The notes: generated by a model not told the origin, from the letters alone. DNA of 64,000 nt from UBA1664 sp964531715 (GCA_964531715.1 CAZHEE010000001.1:1-64000), one strand, 5' to 3'. Shown: positions 42,085 through 51,643, numbered from the stretch's first letter. Made by a program: numbers and translations.

Positions 42085-43908
42085 CTAACCACCCATGCCA
42101 TGTTTGGCTTTGCGGCGGGTATCATCAATCAGGCGGGCTTGCTCCTCATCCGTTTCATCATAATAATCAACGGCACGTTGCCACATATAATAGGCCTCAA
42201 TCTTACGCCCGACTTTCCAAAGCGCATCGCCTAAATGCGCATTAATCACCATATGATAGGGTTTGAGCGCGGCAGCACGCTCCAGATACTTAACTGCTTG
42301 GGCATATTCACCCTTGCGATACAAAATCCACCCCATTGAATCGATAATATAGGCATCATTCGGCGCGGCCATCACCGCCCGCGATATCATATCTTTCGCC
42401 TTTTGCAGGTTGATATTTTTATCGGCATAGGAATAGCCGAGATAATTGAGAATAATCGGATTTTCAGGAAGTTTCTCAAGTGCTATTAATAGGTCAGCCT
42501 CAGCTTTCTCCCATTGGTCGCTCAAATCATAAGCAATCGCCCGTGTATAATAAATTGACCATAAATTTTGCGGCAATTCACCATCATTTTGCGCCCTTGC
42601 CAGTTGTTCCGCAGTGTCATAAGCCTCAATGGCTTTTATATAGTCTTTTTGCTCCCTCAAAATATTCCCAAGCAAGTAATGATAAAATGGCATATTATTA
42701 TTATGAGCAACAGACGCCTCTGCCGACTCGATCGCCTGACGAATCAGGATTTCTGCTTCCTCAATCTTGTCTTTATCAGACAGTAGAACAACACTTTCGC
42801 TCAAGGCACGACTATAATCGTGATGGTCGCTCGGCACCTTCCGATAGGCTTCAAAGGCTTGCTCCAGCCGTCCCTGGCTTTGTAACACACTTGCAATTGT
42901 CAGGTGAAAATCAGGATTTTCAGGGTTCAGATAAGCCGCAAGCCGTGCAAAAAGTAATGTTGAATCAAGTGCGTTCTCGCTCCCCATAATTTGTGCGAAA
43001 TCGTGATGGGCGGCGGCAATGGCTTCAGCCGCATTTTTATATTGCGGAACAAATTCGACTTGTCCATTTTCATTATCACTTTCAAGCTTTTGCAAAATCT
43101 CCCCGAGCCTGTCGCTCCTGTTAAAGCGAACCAATCCACGTTTCAGGATTTGTATCGCACGTGTTTCTTTCCCAATCCGCGCATAAAATTCTGCAATATC
43201 GGCAAGCTTGCCCGAGGTCATACTGTCTGGCTGAACCTTATTCATCAGGCTTAAAGCCATATCATTTTTACCCGCATATTCCGCTGCCAAAGCCTTGTAA
43301 TAAAACTGTAGCGCGTTACGTCCGCTTTGAAAGATTTCAAGAGCATCAGATTCGAACTCAGCCCTAACCCAGCTTTCAATTATCGGTCTTGAAAAGCCTG
43401 CGAGAGGTCCCTTATCCATTATATTGGCAAGGCTCAAAGCCTGCTCCCATTCGGCATTTTTGACATGTCGAAGCACAAGAAAAAGCCGCATTAAATCATA
43501 TTTATCAGATGATTTGAGCTCTCCTTCCATGTCGATCAGATTTTCATGCAAACCATCCGCAATGATAGCGGCCTGAATATAGTCACCATTGCCAAGCGCG
43601 AGCGTAAAAGCACGAAGCGCGAAGTCGGGATTATCACTGTATTTTTCATGAAGTTTGGAATAGCTCTGCCACGCCATATCCCAGTCACGGCGGCCTTGCG
43701 CAATCATGCCGGAGAGAAATAATCCTGTCTCGGTCTCACGGGCTTCTTTTTTCACTGTTGGCATCGAAAAAACATCGAGAACATCAACATCTGCGCCACT
43801 CTGATCTAACTTTTCCTGATAATAACGTATCACGCTCCACTGCACCGCAAAGGCAGTAGCACCAAAAATCATAAGATAAAGAAAAAATATGCGTAAAAAG
43901 TAACCCAT
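42085..43908 (-). CDS. Large TPR-repeat protein with N-terminal membrane anchor
   Basis: 607 residues. One N-terminal helix (FLRIFFLYLMIFGATAFAVQW), then periplasmic-looking TPR repeats throughout. The best repeats are in the second half: PFYHYLLGNILREQKDYIKA, NPIILNYLGYSYADKNINLQ, AYIIDSMGWILYRKGEYAQA and NAHLGDALWKVGRKIEAY. This resembles alphaproteobacterial TPR proteins of the BamD/YfgC or PEP-CTERM-independent type; partner unknown. No enzyme motif seen. It is convergent with tal and downstream of ETF-QO, with a family E palindrome near its start. Confidence 0.8.
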   Translation of the reverse strand: MGYFLRIFFLYLMIFGATAFAVQWSVIRYYQEKLDQSGADVDVLDVFSMPTVKKEARETETGLFLSGMIAQGRRDWDMAWQSYSKLHEKYSDNPDFALRAFTLALGNGDYIQAAIIADGLHENLIDMEGELKSSDKYDLMRLFLVLRHVKNAEWEQALSLANIMDKGPLAGFSRPIIESWVRAEFESDALEIFQSGRNALQFYYKALAAEYAGKNDMALSLMNKVQPDSMTSGKLADIAEFYARIGKETRAIQILKRGLVRFNRSDRLGEILQKLESDNENGQVEFVPQYKNAAEAIAAAHHDFAQIMGSENALDSTLLFARLAAYLNPENPDFHLTIASVLQSQGRLEQAFEAYRKVPSDHHDYSRALSESVVLLSDKDKIEEAEILIRQAIESAEASVAHNNNMPFYHYLLGNILREQKDYIKAIEAYDTAEQLARAQNDGELPQNLWSIYYTRAIAYDLSDQWEKAEADLLIALEKLPENPIILNYLGYSYADKNINLQKAKDMISRAVMAAPNDAYIIDSMGWILYRKGEYAQAVKYLERAAALKPYHMVINAHLGDALWKVGRKIEAYYMWQRAVDYYDETDEEQARLIDDTRRKAKHGMGG

Positions 43909-43963
43909 TATTTTACAAAGGTAGCGCGGTCGTATTTAAAAGGAAAGCAACCTTTCGTGATGC

Positions 43964-43997
43964 TGTCCCTTGGGGACACCTTCGTGAGGGTGTCCCC
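43964..43997 (-). repeat. Family E palindrome between ETF-QO and the TPR gene
   Basis: TGTCCCTTGGGGACACCTTCGTGAGGGTGTCCC, here summarised as arms GGGACACCTTC and GAGGGTGTCCC. It ends six bases before the ETF-QO stop codon region and may act as a transcript hairpin between the two minus-strand genes. Confidence 0.8.
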
Positions 43998-44002
43998 ATT
44001 AT

Positions 44003-45625
44003 TTACGTTATCGAATAATTCGGGCCGCCCCCACCTTGCGGTACTGTCCAAATAATATTCTGGCTTGGGTCCTTGATATCGCAGGTTTTGCAATGCACAC
44101 AATTTTGGGCATTAATTACAAATTCATTATCAACAAATTCATAAACCGCGGCGGGGCAGTAGCGTTGCGAAGGCCCTGCATATTTCGGCAAATTCACCTG
44201 AACAGGAATTGATTTATCCTTTAATTTTAAATGGCTTGGTTGGTTTTCCTCATGATTTGTATCAGAGAGAAAAACGGATGACAGACGGTCAAAGGTTATC
44301 ACGCCATCCGGCTTCGGATATTCAATCGGCTCGCATTGATCGGCGGGTTTTGTCTGCTCATGATCCGCATGGTTTTTCAGTGTATAAGGGATTATCCAGC
44401 CACCCAATGTTTGAAACGCCGCATGGAAAAAGCCAAACCAAAAACCCTTATGAAAGCCTGGGCGAATGTTCCGAACCTTATAAAGCTCTTTATAAATCCA
44501 GCTTTTCTTATATTTATCACTGTAAGCTGTTAGCTCCTTTGAGATCACATCCTGACCATCTTTCATGGCCTCGAAAACCGCCTCGGCTGCAAGCATACCC
44601 GATTTCATTGCGCAGTGATTGCCCTTAATTTTCGGCACGTTTAAGAACCCTGCCGTATCACCAATGAGCATACCACCTTTGAATGTCAGCTGGGGTAAGG
44701 ATTGAAAGCCGCCCTCAACCAATGCGCGCGCACCATAGGCAATACGCTTCCCACCTTCCAACAAAGGCTTGATTGATGGGTGAGTTTTAAAACGCTGCAT
44801 CTCCTCAAACGGGGAGAGATACGGATTTTCATAGTCCAATGCAGTCACAAACCCGATAGAAACCGTATTATCGCTCATGTGATAAATCCATGACCCGCCA
44901 TAAGTCTTTGAATCCATTGGCCAACCTGCAGTATGCACAATTTTCCCCTCATCATGGTTGGCACCCGTTACTTGCCACACTTCCTTCACGCCAAGCGCGT
45001 AAGTTTGAGGGTCACTCTCCGCCCTTAAATCATATTTCTCAATCAGTTGTTTGGTGAGAGAGCCATGACAACCTTCGGCGAAAATTGTTTGTTTAGCGTG
45101 AAGCTCCATCCCAGGCTCAAACATATCGGTCTTCTCACCATTTTTACCGATTCCCATATCGCTGGTGGCAACGCCTTTCACGCTCCCATCCTCATGATAT
45201 AATATTTCAGCGGCGGCAAAGCCCGGGAAAATCTCAACGCCGAGGGCTTCGGCCTGTTCAGCCATCCACCGCCCGAGTTGAGACAGCGAGATAATATAAT
45301 TACCATGATTTTTCATTTGTGGCGGCGTCGGCATCCAATATGATTTGGACGTTGTCAGATAGCGAAAAGAATCCTTTTTCGCCTTTGTCATGATTGGTGC
45401 GCCCTTCTCTTTCCAGTCAGGGATAAGCTCATCCAGCGCGCGCGTCTCAAGCACCGCACCCGAGAGCAAATGCGCCCCGACTTCAGAGCCTTTTTCAAGC
45501 ATGCAGACATTCAGCTCAGGGTTGAGTTGTTTCAACCGAATGGCGCATGACAGTCCGGCAGGCCCTGCCCCAACGATGACGACATCAACCTCCATCGACT
45601 CCCTATCATTGCGTGCTTCGGTCAT
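44003..45625 (-). CDS. Electron transfer flavoprotein-ubiquinone oxidoreductase
   Basis: 540 residues. Passes electrons from ETF to ubiquinone at the membrane. N-terminal FAD site VVIVGAGPAGLSCAIRL, then LSGAVLETRALDELIP, GFAAAEILYHEDGSVKG, TFAEGCHGSLTKQLI and GGMLIGDTAGFLNVPKIKG. The C-terminal [4Fe-4S] ferredoxin-like domain has CPAAVYEFV and NCVHCKTCDIKDPSQNI. Length and ending (WTVPQGGGGPNY) match the family exactly. No ETF genes are in the window. Confidence 0.96.
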   Translation of the reverse strand: MTEARNDRESMEVDVVIVGAGPAGLSCAIRLKQLNPELNVCMLEKGSEVGAHLLSGAVLETRALDELIPDWKEKGAPIMTKAKKDSFRYLTTSKSYWMPTPPQMKNHGNYIISLSQLGRWMAEQAEALGVEIFPGFAAAEILYHEDGSVKGVATSDMGIGKNGEKTDMFEPGMELHAKQTIFAEGCHGSLTKQLIEKYDLRAESDPQTYALGVKEVWQVTGANHDEGKIVHTAGWPMDSKTYGGSWIYHMSDNTVSIGFVTALDYENPYLSPFEEMQRFKTHPSIKPLLEGGKRIAYGARALVEGGFQSLPQLTFKGGMLIGDTAGFLNVPKIKGNHCAMKSGMLAAEAVFEAMKDGQDVISKELTAYSDKYKKSWIYKELYKVRNIRPGFHKGFWFGFFHAAFQTLGGWIIPYTLKNHADHEQTKPADQCEPIEYPKPDGVITFDRLSSVFLSDTNHEENQPSHLKLKDKSIPVQVNLPKYAGPSQRYCPAAVYEFVDNEFVINAQNCVHCKTCDIKDPSQNIIWTVPQGGGGPNYSIT

Positions 45626-45699
45626 ACTTAAACTCCTCTTTTAAAGATAAAGCCTATCGCATTCATTTTTAAAGGAGAAGGATTTTCCTAACGTTAATG

Positions 45700-45960
45700 C
45701 ACGCCATGTCACGCAAAGTTTTAAACTATGCGTTATATGAGGTATAAGAGTTATTTTTACCACGGAGAACTCAGAGGTCACGGAGGAATTAACAAAAATA
45801 ACTTTGCGTGACATGGCGTGCCTTTGTGTTTAAAAAAAGATCCTAGCTTTCGCTGGCATGACAACTCATCTTCGCGTCAGCTTCACTTTCTTGATCTCTT
45901 CGTACCTTTATGTTTTCTTGTTAAAAAACTCCGTGACCTCTTTGCACTCTCTTGATAAAA
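45700..45960. repeat. Family D-rich gap between ETF-QO and the zeta-like gene
   Basis: Contains TTTACCACGGAGAACTCAGAGG, GTCACGGAGGAATTA, GCACGCCATGTCACGCAAAG and its complement-like GTGACATGGCGTGCC, so a partial inverted pair spans about 45700-45825. No gene is apparent across this 340-base stretch. Confidence 0.6.
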
Positions 45961-45966
45961 AGAACC

Positions 45967-46536
45967 ATGGTTAAGAAACTTATCGTGATGGGCGGGCCTA
46001 ATGGTGCAGGAAAAACAACTGCCGCCGAGATGCTGGTACCACAGCTTGAGGACATGCGCGAGTTTGTGAATGCCGACAAAATTGCCGCAGGGCTATCACC
46101 CTATAATGCTGAAGCGCAAGCTGTTGCCGCTGGGCGATTAATGCTCAAACGAATTACCTATCTATTACAAAAAGAGGAAAGCTTTATTTTTGAAAGCACC
46201 TTGGCAACTAAAGGTTTTGTGAAAACTTTGAAACAGGCAAAGGCTCAAAATTATCTTTGCTCCCTCATTTATATGTGGCTGCCTGATGTTGAAACGGCAA
46301 AAGCCAGGGTGGCACAGCGCGTCAAAAATGGTGGGCATAATATTCCTGATACTGATATTGAGCGACGCTATCACAGAAGTCTTGATAATTTACTAAATCT
46401 CTACTGGAATCATTTTGATCAGATTAAAATCTATAACGGTGCGGAAACCCCTGCCGATTTGATTGCCGTTAAGAATGGTGATTTTAAAATTTACGACCCT
46501 AAAATTTGGGAAAGCATCCAAAGCCATGCAGAATAA
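45967..46536 (+). CDS. Zeta-toxin-like P-loop kinase (COG4185 type)
   Basis: 189 residues from MVKKLIVMGGPNGAG. P-loop GGPNGAGKTT, then EFVNADKIAAGLSP, AAGRLMLKR and FESTLATKGFVKTL, which match zeta-type kinases that phosphorylate UDP-sugars or related substrates. The later MWLPDVETAKARVAQRVKNGGH and DIERRYHRSLDNL blocks are typical. No small antitoxin ORF is seen beside it; upstream is repeat sequence. Chromosomal members may be metabolic rather than toxic. Its end overlaps the UDG gene start by 11 bases. Confidence 0.82.
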   Translation: MVKKLIVMGGPNGAGKTTAAEMLVPQLEDMREFVNADKIAAGLSPYNAEAQAVAAGRLMLKRITYLLQKEESFIFESTLATKGFVKTLKQAKAQNYLCSLIYMWLPDVETAKARVAQRVKNGGHNIPDTDIERRYHRSLDNLLNLYWNHFDQIKIYNGAETPADLIAVKNGDFKIYDPKIWESIQSHAE

Positions 46537-47320
46537 TAATTTTCAGGCATTGGAATTTTTGGTTGAGGCGGGCGTGACAATCACCTGTCAGAACACACCG
46601 AATAACAGGTTTGTGTATAAACAAACTGTCATCCCGAGCGTAGTCGAGGGATCTCATCAATTTTCCAATAGAGATCCCTCGGCTCCGCTCCGCTCCGCTC
46701 AGGATGACAAGACCTTTAAACCGCATGCGGATATCATTCATGAAGCTGAAGAGCTAGCCAAAAATGCACAAACGCTTGAGGAACTGAAAACCGCAATTCA
46801 AAATTTTGAGGGCTTAAGCCTGAAACGCAATGCAACTCAAATCGTTTTTGCCGATGGTTATCCGGATGCCGATATCATGCTGATCGGCGAAGCCCCCGGC
46901 GCGGATGAAGACCGTCAGGGCAAGCCCTTTGTCGGTGTGTCCGGGCAATTGCTTGATAGGATTTTGGCAAGTATTGCACTATCGCGCACGGAAAATGTCT
47001 ACATTTCCAACATTCTGAATTGGCGGCCCCCCGGAAACCGCACGCCGACTGAGGAAGAAATGGCGATTGCAAAGCCTTTTATCGAGCGGCATATTGAATT
47101 GATAAATCCGAAATTATTGATTTTATGCGGTGGCGTTGCGGCCAAAACCTTGTTGAATTCAAAAGAGTCGATTTCCCGCCTGCGCGGTAAGGTGCATAAT
47201 TACAACAATTCCGCAAAGGCGATTGCGACCTATCACCCTGCCTATCTCCTCCGCACGCCTTTGCAGAAGAAGAAAGTCTGGCAGGATATGCTCTTGATCC
47301 AAGAGGTTATAGGTGGTTAG
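46526..47320 (+). CDS. Family-4-type uracil-DNA glycosylase with repeat-encoded linker
   Basis: 264 residues. UDG fold motif GEAPGADEDRQGKPFVG, NILNWRPPGNRTPTEEE and the closing HPAYLLRTP motif. The four Cys that bind [4Fe-4S] in Family-4 enzymes are mostly missing: the expected N-terminal Cys position reads GLSLKRNATQ, and only two other Cys exist. Residues about 35-62 (TVIPSVVEGS ... PLRSAQDDK) are encoded by a family B palindrome at 46627-46709 and lie in the variable N-terminal linker. Together with ung at 832 this makes two uracil glycosylases in the window. ATG 46526 overlaps the zeta-like stop. Confidence 0.88.
   Translation: MQNNNFQALEFLVEAGVTITCQNTPNNRFVYKQTVIPSVVEGSHQFSNRDPSAPLRSAQDDKTFKPHADIIHEAEELAKNAQTLEELKTAIQNFEGLSLKRNATQIVFADGYPDADIMLIGEAPGADEDRQGKPFVGVSGQLLDRILASIALSRTENVYISNILNWRPPGNRTPTEEEMAIAKPFIERHIELINPKLLILCGGVAAKTLLNSKESISRLRGKVHNYNNSAKAIATYHPAYLLRTPLQKKKVWQDMLLIQEVIGG
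46627..46709 (+). repeat. Family B palindrome inside the UDG gene
   Basis: TGTCATCCCGAGC..GTCGAGGGATCTC on the left and GAGATCCCTCGGC..GCTCAGGATGACA on the right, with a short loop. A small CCGCT triplication occurs on the right arm. The whole element is in frame. Confidence 0.85.
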
Positions 47321-48826
47321 ATTTTTAAATTCTGCAACCCCGCGTCAGTGTGCGGGGGTGAAAATATTATTAATATTATTGCTTATCAGTATCTTACCAT
47401 CATTTATTCATGCGTCACCCCTCCCGCAATCAAAGCCAACAATTGAGGATAAGCAAGCGGTTCAAATCCGCTATGATGTAGGGATTAAAGGGACTCTTGA
47501 GGATTTGCGGTATTTCGCACGCGGATCAAAATATATCTCTGAAAACTACAAGGGGCGTCAAAGGCAAGCAGTGAATCAACTGCGTAAGCAAGTGATGAAA
47601 AGCCTTAATCAAGGCAAAGTCACTGCCGCGCTCACCCTGTTTGAAAAGGATAAGGCGCAACAATTCATTGACCCGATTGACCGCGCACAAATATTGGCAG
47701 AGATTGCCGCACATTATCTCTATCTCGACCATCCGCGTAAGGCGAAAAATACAGCACTGAAAGCGCTTAAAGCATCAGATGAAGCGCCGCTTGCAGGGTG
47801 GGTTATGGGATTGGTGAGCTGGATTAACAATAATATGGCGGAAGCCGGGCNNNNNNNNNNTATTTTTCAATTGCCGCGCACGCGCGTTATGCCTCGCCAT
47901 GGATGACATCTGCTGCGTCATACTGGGCGTCGCGTGCCTATCAAAAAGCGAAGCTTTACCCGAAAATCGCACCGATGCGCGCCCTTGCGATGCAACATCC
48001 ACGAACATTTTACGGCCTGCTCGCCATTAAAACCGAGGGCTACGGTTATGACTTTAACTGGACAATGCCCGAATTAACTAAGGCACATATTGACCGATTG
48101 AATGCCGACAAGACAGGGGCTCAAGTACTTTCTCTTATCAAAAAAAGGCAACTGACATCCGCCGAAGACATGCTGTTCGGATTGCCGATTGATAATAATC
48201 CGAAGCTGGCAGAGGCGGCGATTGCTCTTGCCCATTATTATAATCTGGCGGGCTATGCCATGCGCTTTAGCCTGTCCAATGCAAACCCTGCGGGTGGGTA
48301 TTATGATGCCGGGCTCTTCCCGATTTCTGCATGGACAACTCATGAGAAATTTAAAGATCAAGCCATGTTGAATGCCTTTATCAGACAAGAATCCCGTTTT
48401 CGCGCAAAGGCTAAAAATAGCAGCGGCGCAACAGGCCTGATGCAAATTATGCCTGCCACTGCCGCCTATATCACAGGGGAAACGCTTTATCAAAAGGCAA
48501 GAGGACAAGAATTGCTGGGTCGGGCAGATACAAATGTCGCCATCGGTGCGGCCTATTTGGATCATCTCAAAAAGCTGGATGTGGTTGAGAGTGATCTATT
48601 CAACCTCGCCATTGCCTATAATGCAGGGCCAGGGAACCTGGCGCGATGGAAACAAGCCTTTCAAACCGATGACCGGTTGCTATTTATCGAGCTTATCCCG
48701 TCATCGGAAACACGTGCCTTTGTTGAGCGGATAGTAACAAATTACTGGGTCTATCAGCTTCAAATGGGGATTGAGCCGACAACGCTGAAAGCCGTTGCAG
48801 AAGGTCGCGCACCGCTATTGAAGTAG
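47313..48826 (+). CDS. Lytic transglycosylase (SLT type), interrupted by a 10-N gap
   Basis: The gene runs through an assembly gap at 47851-47860. Before it: signal peptide (VKILLILLLISILPSFIHA), then a helical superhelix region. After it: SPWMTSAASYWASRAYQKAK, then a C-terminal SLT domain with catalytic Glu in FIRQESRFRAKAKNSSGATGL, MQIMPATA, GAAYLDHL and AYNAGPGNLARW. The frame change at the gap is due to the unknown gap length, not evidence of a pseudogene. Soluble periplasmic murein hydrolase. The GTG start overlaps the UDG end; an alternative start at 47358 is possible. Confidence 0.88.
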
Positions 48827-48840
48827 AAAACTCTTTAAAC

Positions 48841-48909
48841 TGTCATCCTGAACTTGTTTCAGGATCTATTTTGCTATTAATTAGATGCTGAAATAAATTC
48901 AGCATGACT
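48841..48909 (+). repeat. Family B-like repeat before the alaS-like gene
   Basis: TGTCATCCTGAACTTGTTTCAGG hairpin, then AGATGCTGAAATAAATTCAGCATGAC. The last ATGACTGG is in frame with the synthetase and produces an extended start. Confidence 0.8.
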
Positions 48910-48924
48910 GGAAAGGGAATGACT

Positions 48925-50823
48925 ATGACCGCGTTAAAACAAGAAAAACAAAAAAACACAAACATGACCCCAAATCAATTAAGAGACTCTTATTTCAATC
49001 ATATGCGCTCAAAAGGTGCGGTGGTTGTGCCGTCCGCTTCGCTCTTGCCCGAAAACGACCCGACCACGCTGTTTACAGGCAGCGGAATGCAGCCGATGAT
49101 TCCCTACCTTCTGGGTGAAAAGCATCCTTCAGGCAGTGACATTGTTGATTCCCAAAAATGCGTGCGGACAGGTGATATTGACGAGGTCGGCGATAACTCC
49201 CACTTAACATTTTTTGAGATGATCGGGCGGTGGTGCCTGAAAGGAAACCCTGAAACCTATAAGCGCGATCAGATTCAATGGATGTGGGAATGGCAAATTG
49301 AAACGCTCGGTCTTGACCCGCAAAACCTCTATGTCAGTGTTTTTGAAGGTGACAGTACGCTTCGTATATCGCGGGATGATGAGGCCATCGCAATCTGGAC
49401 AGCGTTATTTAACAGTGTCGGCATTGAGGCAAAAGTTGAAGATGAGCCTTGGATTTATGGGTGTTCACGCGGCGGGCGCATTTTCTGCTATGATGCGAAG
49501 GAAAACTGGTGGAGCCGCGCGGGCGTCCCTGCCAATATGCCGAATGGCGAACCCGGCGGACCTGACAGCGAAATGTTCTATGACTTCGAACCTGAAGGCG
49601 ATGTGAAGGATCACCCTGCGACGGAAACCGAACGATTCCTTGAAATCGGCAATAATGTCTTTATGGCCTATCAGAAAAAGGGCGATGACTTCGTTGCGCT
49701 TGATGCGCCGAATATTGACTATGGTGGGGGATTGGAAAGGATTGCCGCGGCGGTCAATAATAATCCTGATGTCTATCAAACACCGTTTTTCACCAATGCG
49801 ACACTCAAAATTGCGCGCTTGAGCGGCACAACATACGAGGCCGCGACAAAGGAATTTCGCATTATCCTTGACCATATCCGCGCCGCGACTTTTCTGATTT
49901 CCGATGGGGCATTACCGTCCAAAGTTGATGCAGGCTATGTCACGCGCCGCCTGATGCGCCGTGCCATTCGGACAGCCAGAAAAATTGATATAAATAATAA
50001 TTTTACACGTGAACTTGCGGCAATTTATATTGATGAGGCGGATGCCTATCCTGAGCTTGCCAAAAACCGTGACTTTATTTTAAGCGCGATTGAGGCCGAG
50101 GAGCAGAAATTCCGAAAAACACTTGAAAGCGGTGAACGCGAAATCAAAAAATTCCTTGATGGCGGTGAAGATGTTACAGGCGAAAAAGCCTTCTATTTCT
50201 ATGAAACTTACGGCTTTCCGCTCGAACTCACCAAGGAAGTCTTGGCGGAGTATGGGCAGGACTTGAAAAACCCTGAAGATTTTGACAAGGCAGCAGAGCA
50301 ACACTCGGAAAAATCGCGAACCGCCGCGGCAGGAAAATTTAAAGGCGGGCTGGCCGACCATTCCGAAGTGACAACCGCTTACCATAGTGCAACGCATCTC
50401 ATGTTGGCTGGTCTACGCAAAATCCTCGGCGACCATGTCCACCAAAAAGGCAGTAATATTACGGCGGAACGTATCCGCTTTGACTTCTCCCACCCTGAAA
50501 AAGTCACACGAGAACAACTTGATGCGGTTGAACAATATGTTAATGATGGCATCGCTGCGAATGCACGCATTACCATGCGTGAGATGGACAAACAAGCCGC
50601 GAAAGACGCAGGCGTTGAAGGCAGCTTCTGGGAAAAATATCCTGACATTGTGAAGGTTTATTCTTTCGAGGATGCACAAGGCACCAATTGGAGTGAGGAA
50701 CTCTGCGGCGGGCCGCATGTCGACTCAACATCCGATATTGCAAAGCTCGGCACATTCAAAATTAAGAAAGAGGAAAGCTCCTCTGCCGGTGTCCGCCGCG
50801 TCAAAGCCATTTTGAAAGAGTAA
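48925..50823 (+). CDS. alaS: Compact alanyl-tRNA synthetase (no C-Ala domain)
   Basis: 632 residues instead of about 880. The catalytic core (DPTTLFTGSGMQPMIPYLLG, QKCVRTGDIDEVGDNSHLTF, DYGGGLERIAA) and the editing domain (HSATHLM and CGGPHVDSTSDI, the HxxxH and CxxxH zinc site) are complete. The dimerising C-Ala domain is absent; the protein ends VRRVKAILKE. The signature MQPMIPYLLGEKHP..RTGDIDEVGDN is closer to the short alanyl synthetases I associate with Patescibacteria/CPR than to proteobacterial AlaS, so transfer is possible (inference). Start at 48925 is supported by GGAAAGGG; ATGs at 48904 and 48919 are alternatives. Confidence 0.9.
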   Translation: MTALKQEKQKNTNMTPNQLRDSYFNHMRSKGAVVVPSASLLPENDPTTLFTGSGMQPMIPYLLGEKHPSGSDIVDSQKCVRTGDIDEVGDNSHLTFFEMIGRWCLKGNPETYKRDQIQWMWEWQIETLGLDPQNLYVSVFEGDSTLRISRDDEAIAIWTALFNSVGIEAKVEDEPWIYGCSRGGRIFCYDAKENWWSRAGVPANMPNGEPGGPDSEMFYDFEPEGDVKDHPATETERFLEIGNNVFMAYQKKGDDFVALDAPNIDYGGGLERIAAAVNNNPDVYQTPFFTNATLKIARLSGTTYEAATKEFRIILDHIRAATFLISDGALPSKVDAGYVTRRLMRRAIRTARKIDINNNFTRELAAIYIDEADAYPELAKNRDFILSAIEAEEQKFRKTLESGEREIKKFLDGGEDVTGEKAFYFYETYGFPLELTKEVLAEYGQDLKNPEDFDKAAEQHSEKSRTAAAGKFKGGLADHSEVTTAYHSATHLMLAGLRKILGDHVHQKGSNITAERIRFDFSHPEKVTREQLDAVEQYVNDGIAANARITMREMDKQAAKDAGVEGSFWEKYPDIVKVYSFEDAQGTNWSEELCGGPHVDSTSDIAKLGTFKIKKEESSSAGVRRVKAILKE

Positions 50824-50895
50824 GCGCATCTTGTTTCAGGCAATCCATAGACAGTAGAATTATTTTACCACGGAGATCACGGAGGCTTGTTCATT

Positions 50896-51050
50896 TGTCA
50901 TTACACGGCTTGACCGTGTAATCCAGAAAAAACAATCGAATACAGAGCATTAGAGTTTCTGAGTTTATTTGAAAAATAACTCCTTTTTACTCCAAAACTC
51001 TGCAAGTTAAAAAAACGACTGGATTGCAGGAACAAGGCCAGCAACAACGG
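50896..51050. repeat. Mosaic family C/D repeat between alaS and smpB
   Basis: Left arm TGTCATTACACGG...CCGTGTAATCC, a middle with ACTCC..ACTCCAAAACTCTGCAAG, and a right arm GGATTGCAGG..AACAAGG. An ACCACGGAGATCACGG piece lies just before at 50865. No gene in this gap. Confidence 0.65.
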
Positions 51051-51072
51051 TTAATTTTGTAACACATTAAAA

Positions 51073-51564
51073 TCAAACATCTTTCAGCAATCTCGCCTTT
51101 TGACGGTTCCAGTCACGTTCTTTCACCGTTTGGCGTTTATCATATTGTTTCTTCCCTTTAGCCAGAGCGATTTTGATTTTTGCAAGTCCCCGCGCATCAA
51201 AATAAAGCCTTATCGGAACAATAGTTGCGCCATCCTTTTGAACACCACCTATCAGTCGGTCAATTTCCCGTTTTTTTAAAAGCAATTTCCGCGCCCGCGC
51301 TGGCTCATGTTGAAAATACCCGCCGGCTTGTGCATATTCCTGAATATTTGCATTCAGCAGGAATATCTCGCCTTTTTGGTCTTTCACGTAAGCCTCATTG
51401 ATGCTCGCCTGCCCAAGCCTCAGCGATTTAACTTCTGTGCCGAACAGGGCAATGCCTGCCTCAAATTCCTGAAGCAACTCAAAATCGAATTTCGCGCGGC
51501 GATTATGGGCAATCGTCACATTCTTCGTCAGCAAATTATTTTTTTTAGACTTATTTCTTGTCAT
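51073..51564 (-). CDS. smpB: tmRNA-binding protein SmpB
   Basis: 163 residues from MTRNKSKKNNLL. Conserved text: IAHNRRAKFDFELLQEFEAGI, FGTEVKSLRLGQASINEAYV, PARARKLLLKKREIDRLIGG, and the C-terminal basic tail KGKKQYDKRQTVKERDWNR. SmpB with tmRNA rescues stalled ribosomes. The in-frame ATG at 51600 adds 12 non-conserved residues. Convergent-divergent position next to the slt gene at 51644 leaves a shared 80-base promoter region. Confidence 0.97.
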   Translation of the reverse strand: MTRNKSKKNNLLTKNVTIAHNRRAKFDFELLQEFEAGIALFGTEVKSLRLGQASINEAYVKDQKGEIFLLNANIQEYAQAGGYFQHEPARARKLLLKKREIDRLIGGVQKDGATIVPIRLYFDARGLAKIKIALAKGKKQYDKRQTVKERDWNRQKARLLKDV

Positions 51565-51643
51565 GGCGCGTATCATGCATTTTCTTGTCCATAGCTTCAA
51601 GTTAAACCTTTAAATTGCCGTTTTTGTAGCCTACATCTATTGC

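Noticed and set aside
47851..47860. Apparent frameshift in the lytic transglycosylase gene
   Set aside because: It coincides with a run of ten Ns. Both sides are good SLT-family sequence, so the frame change reflects the unknown gap length.
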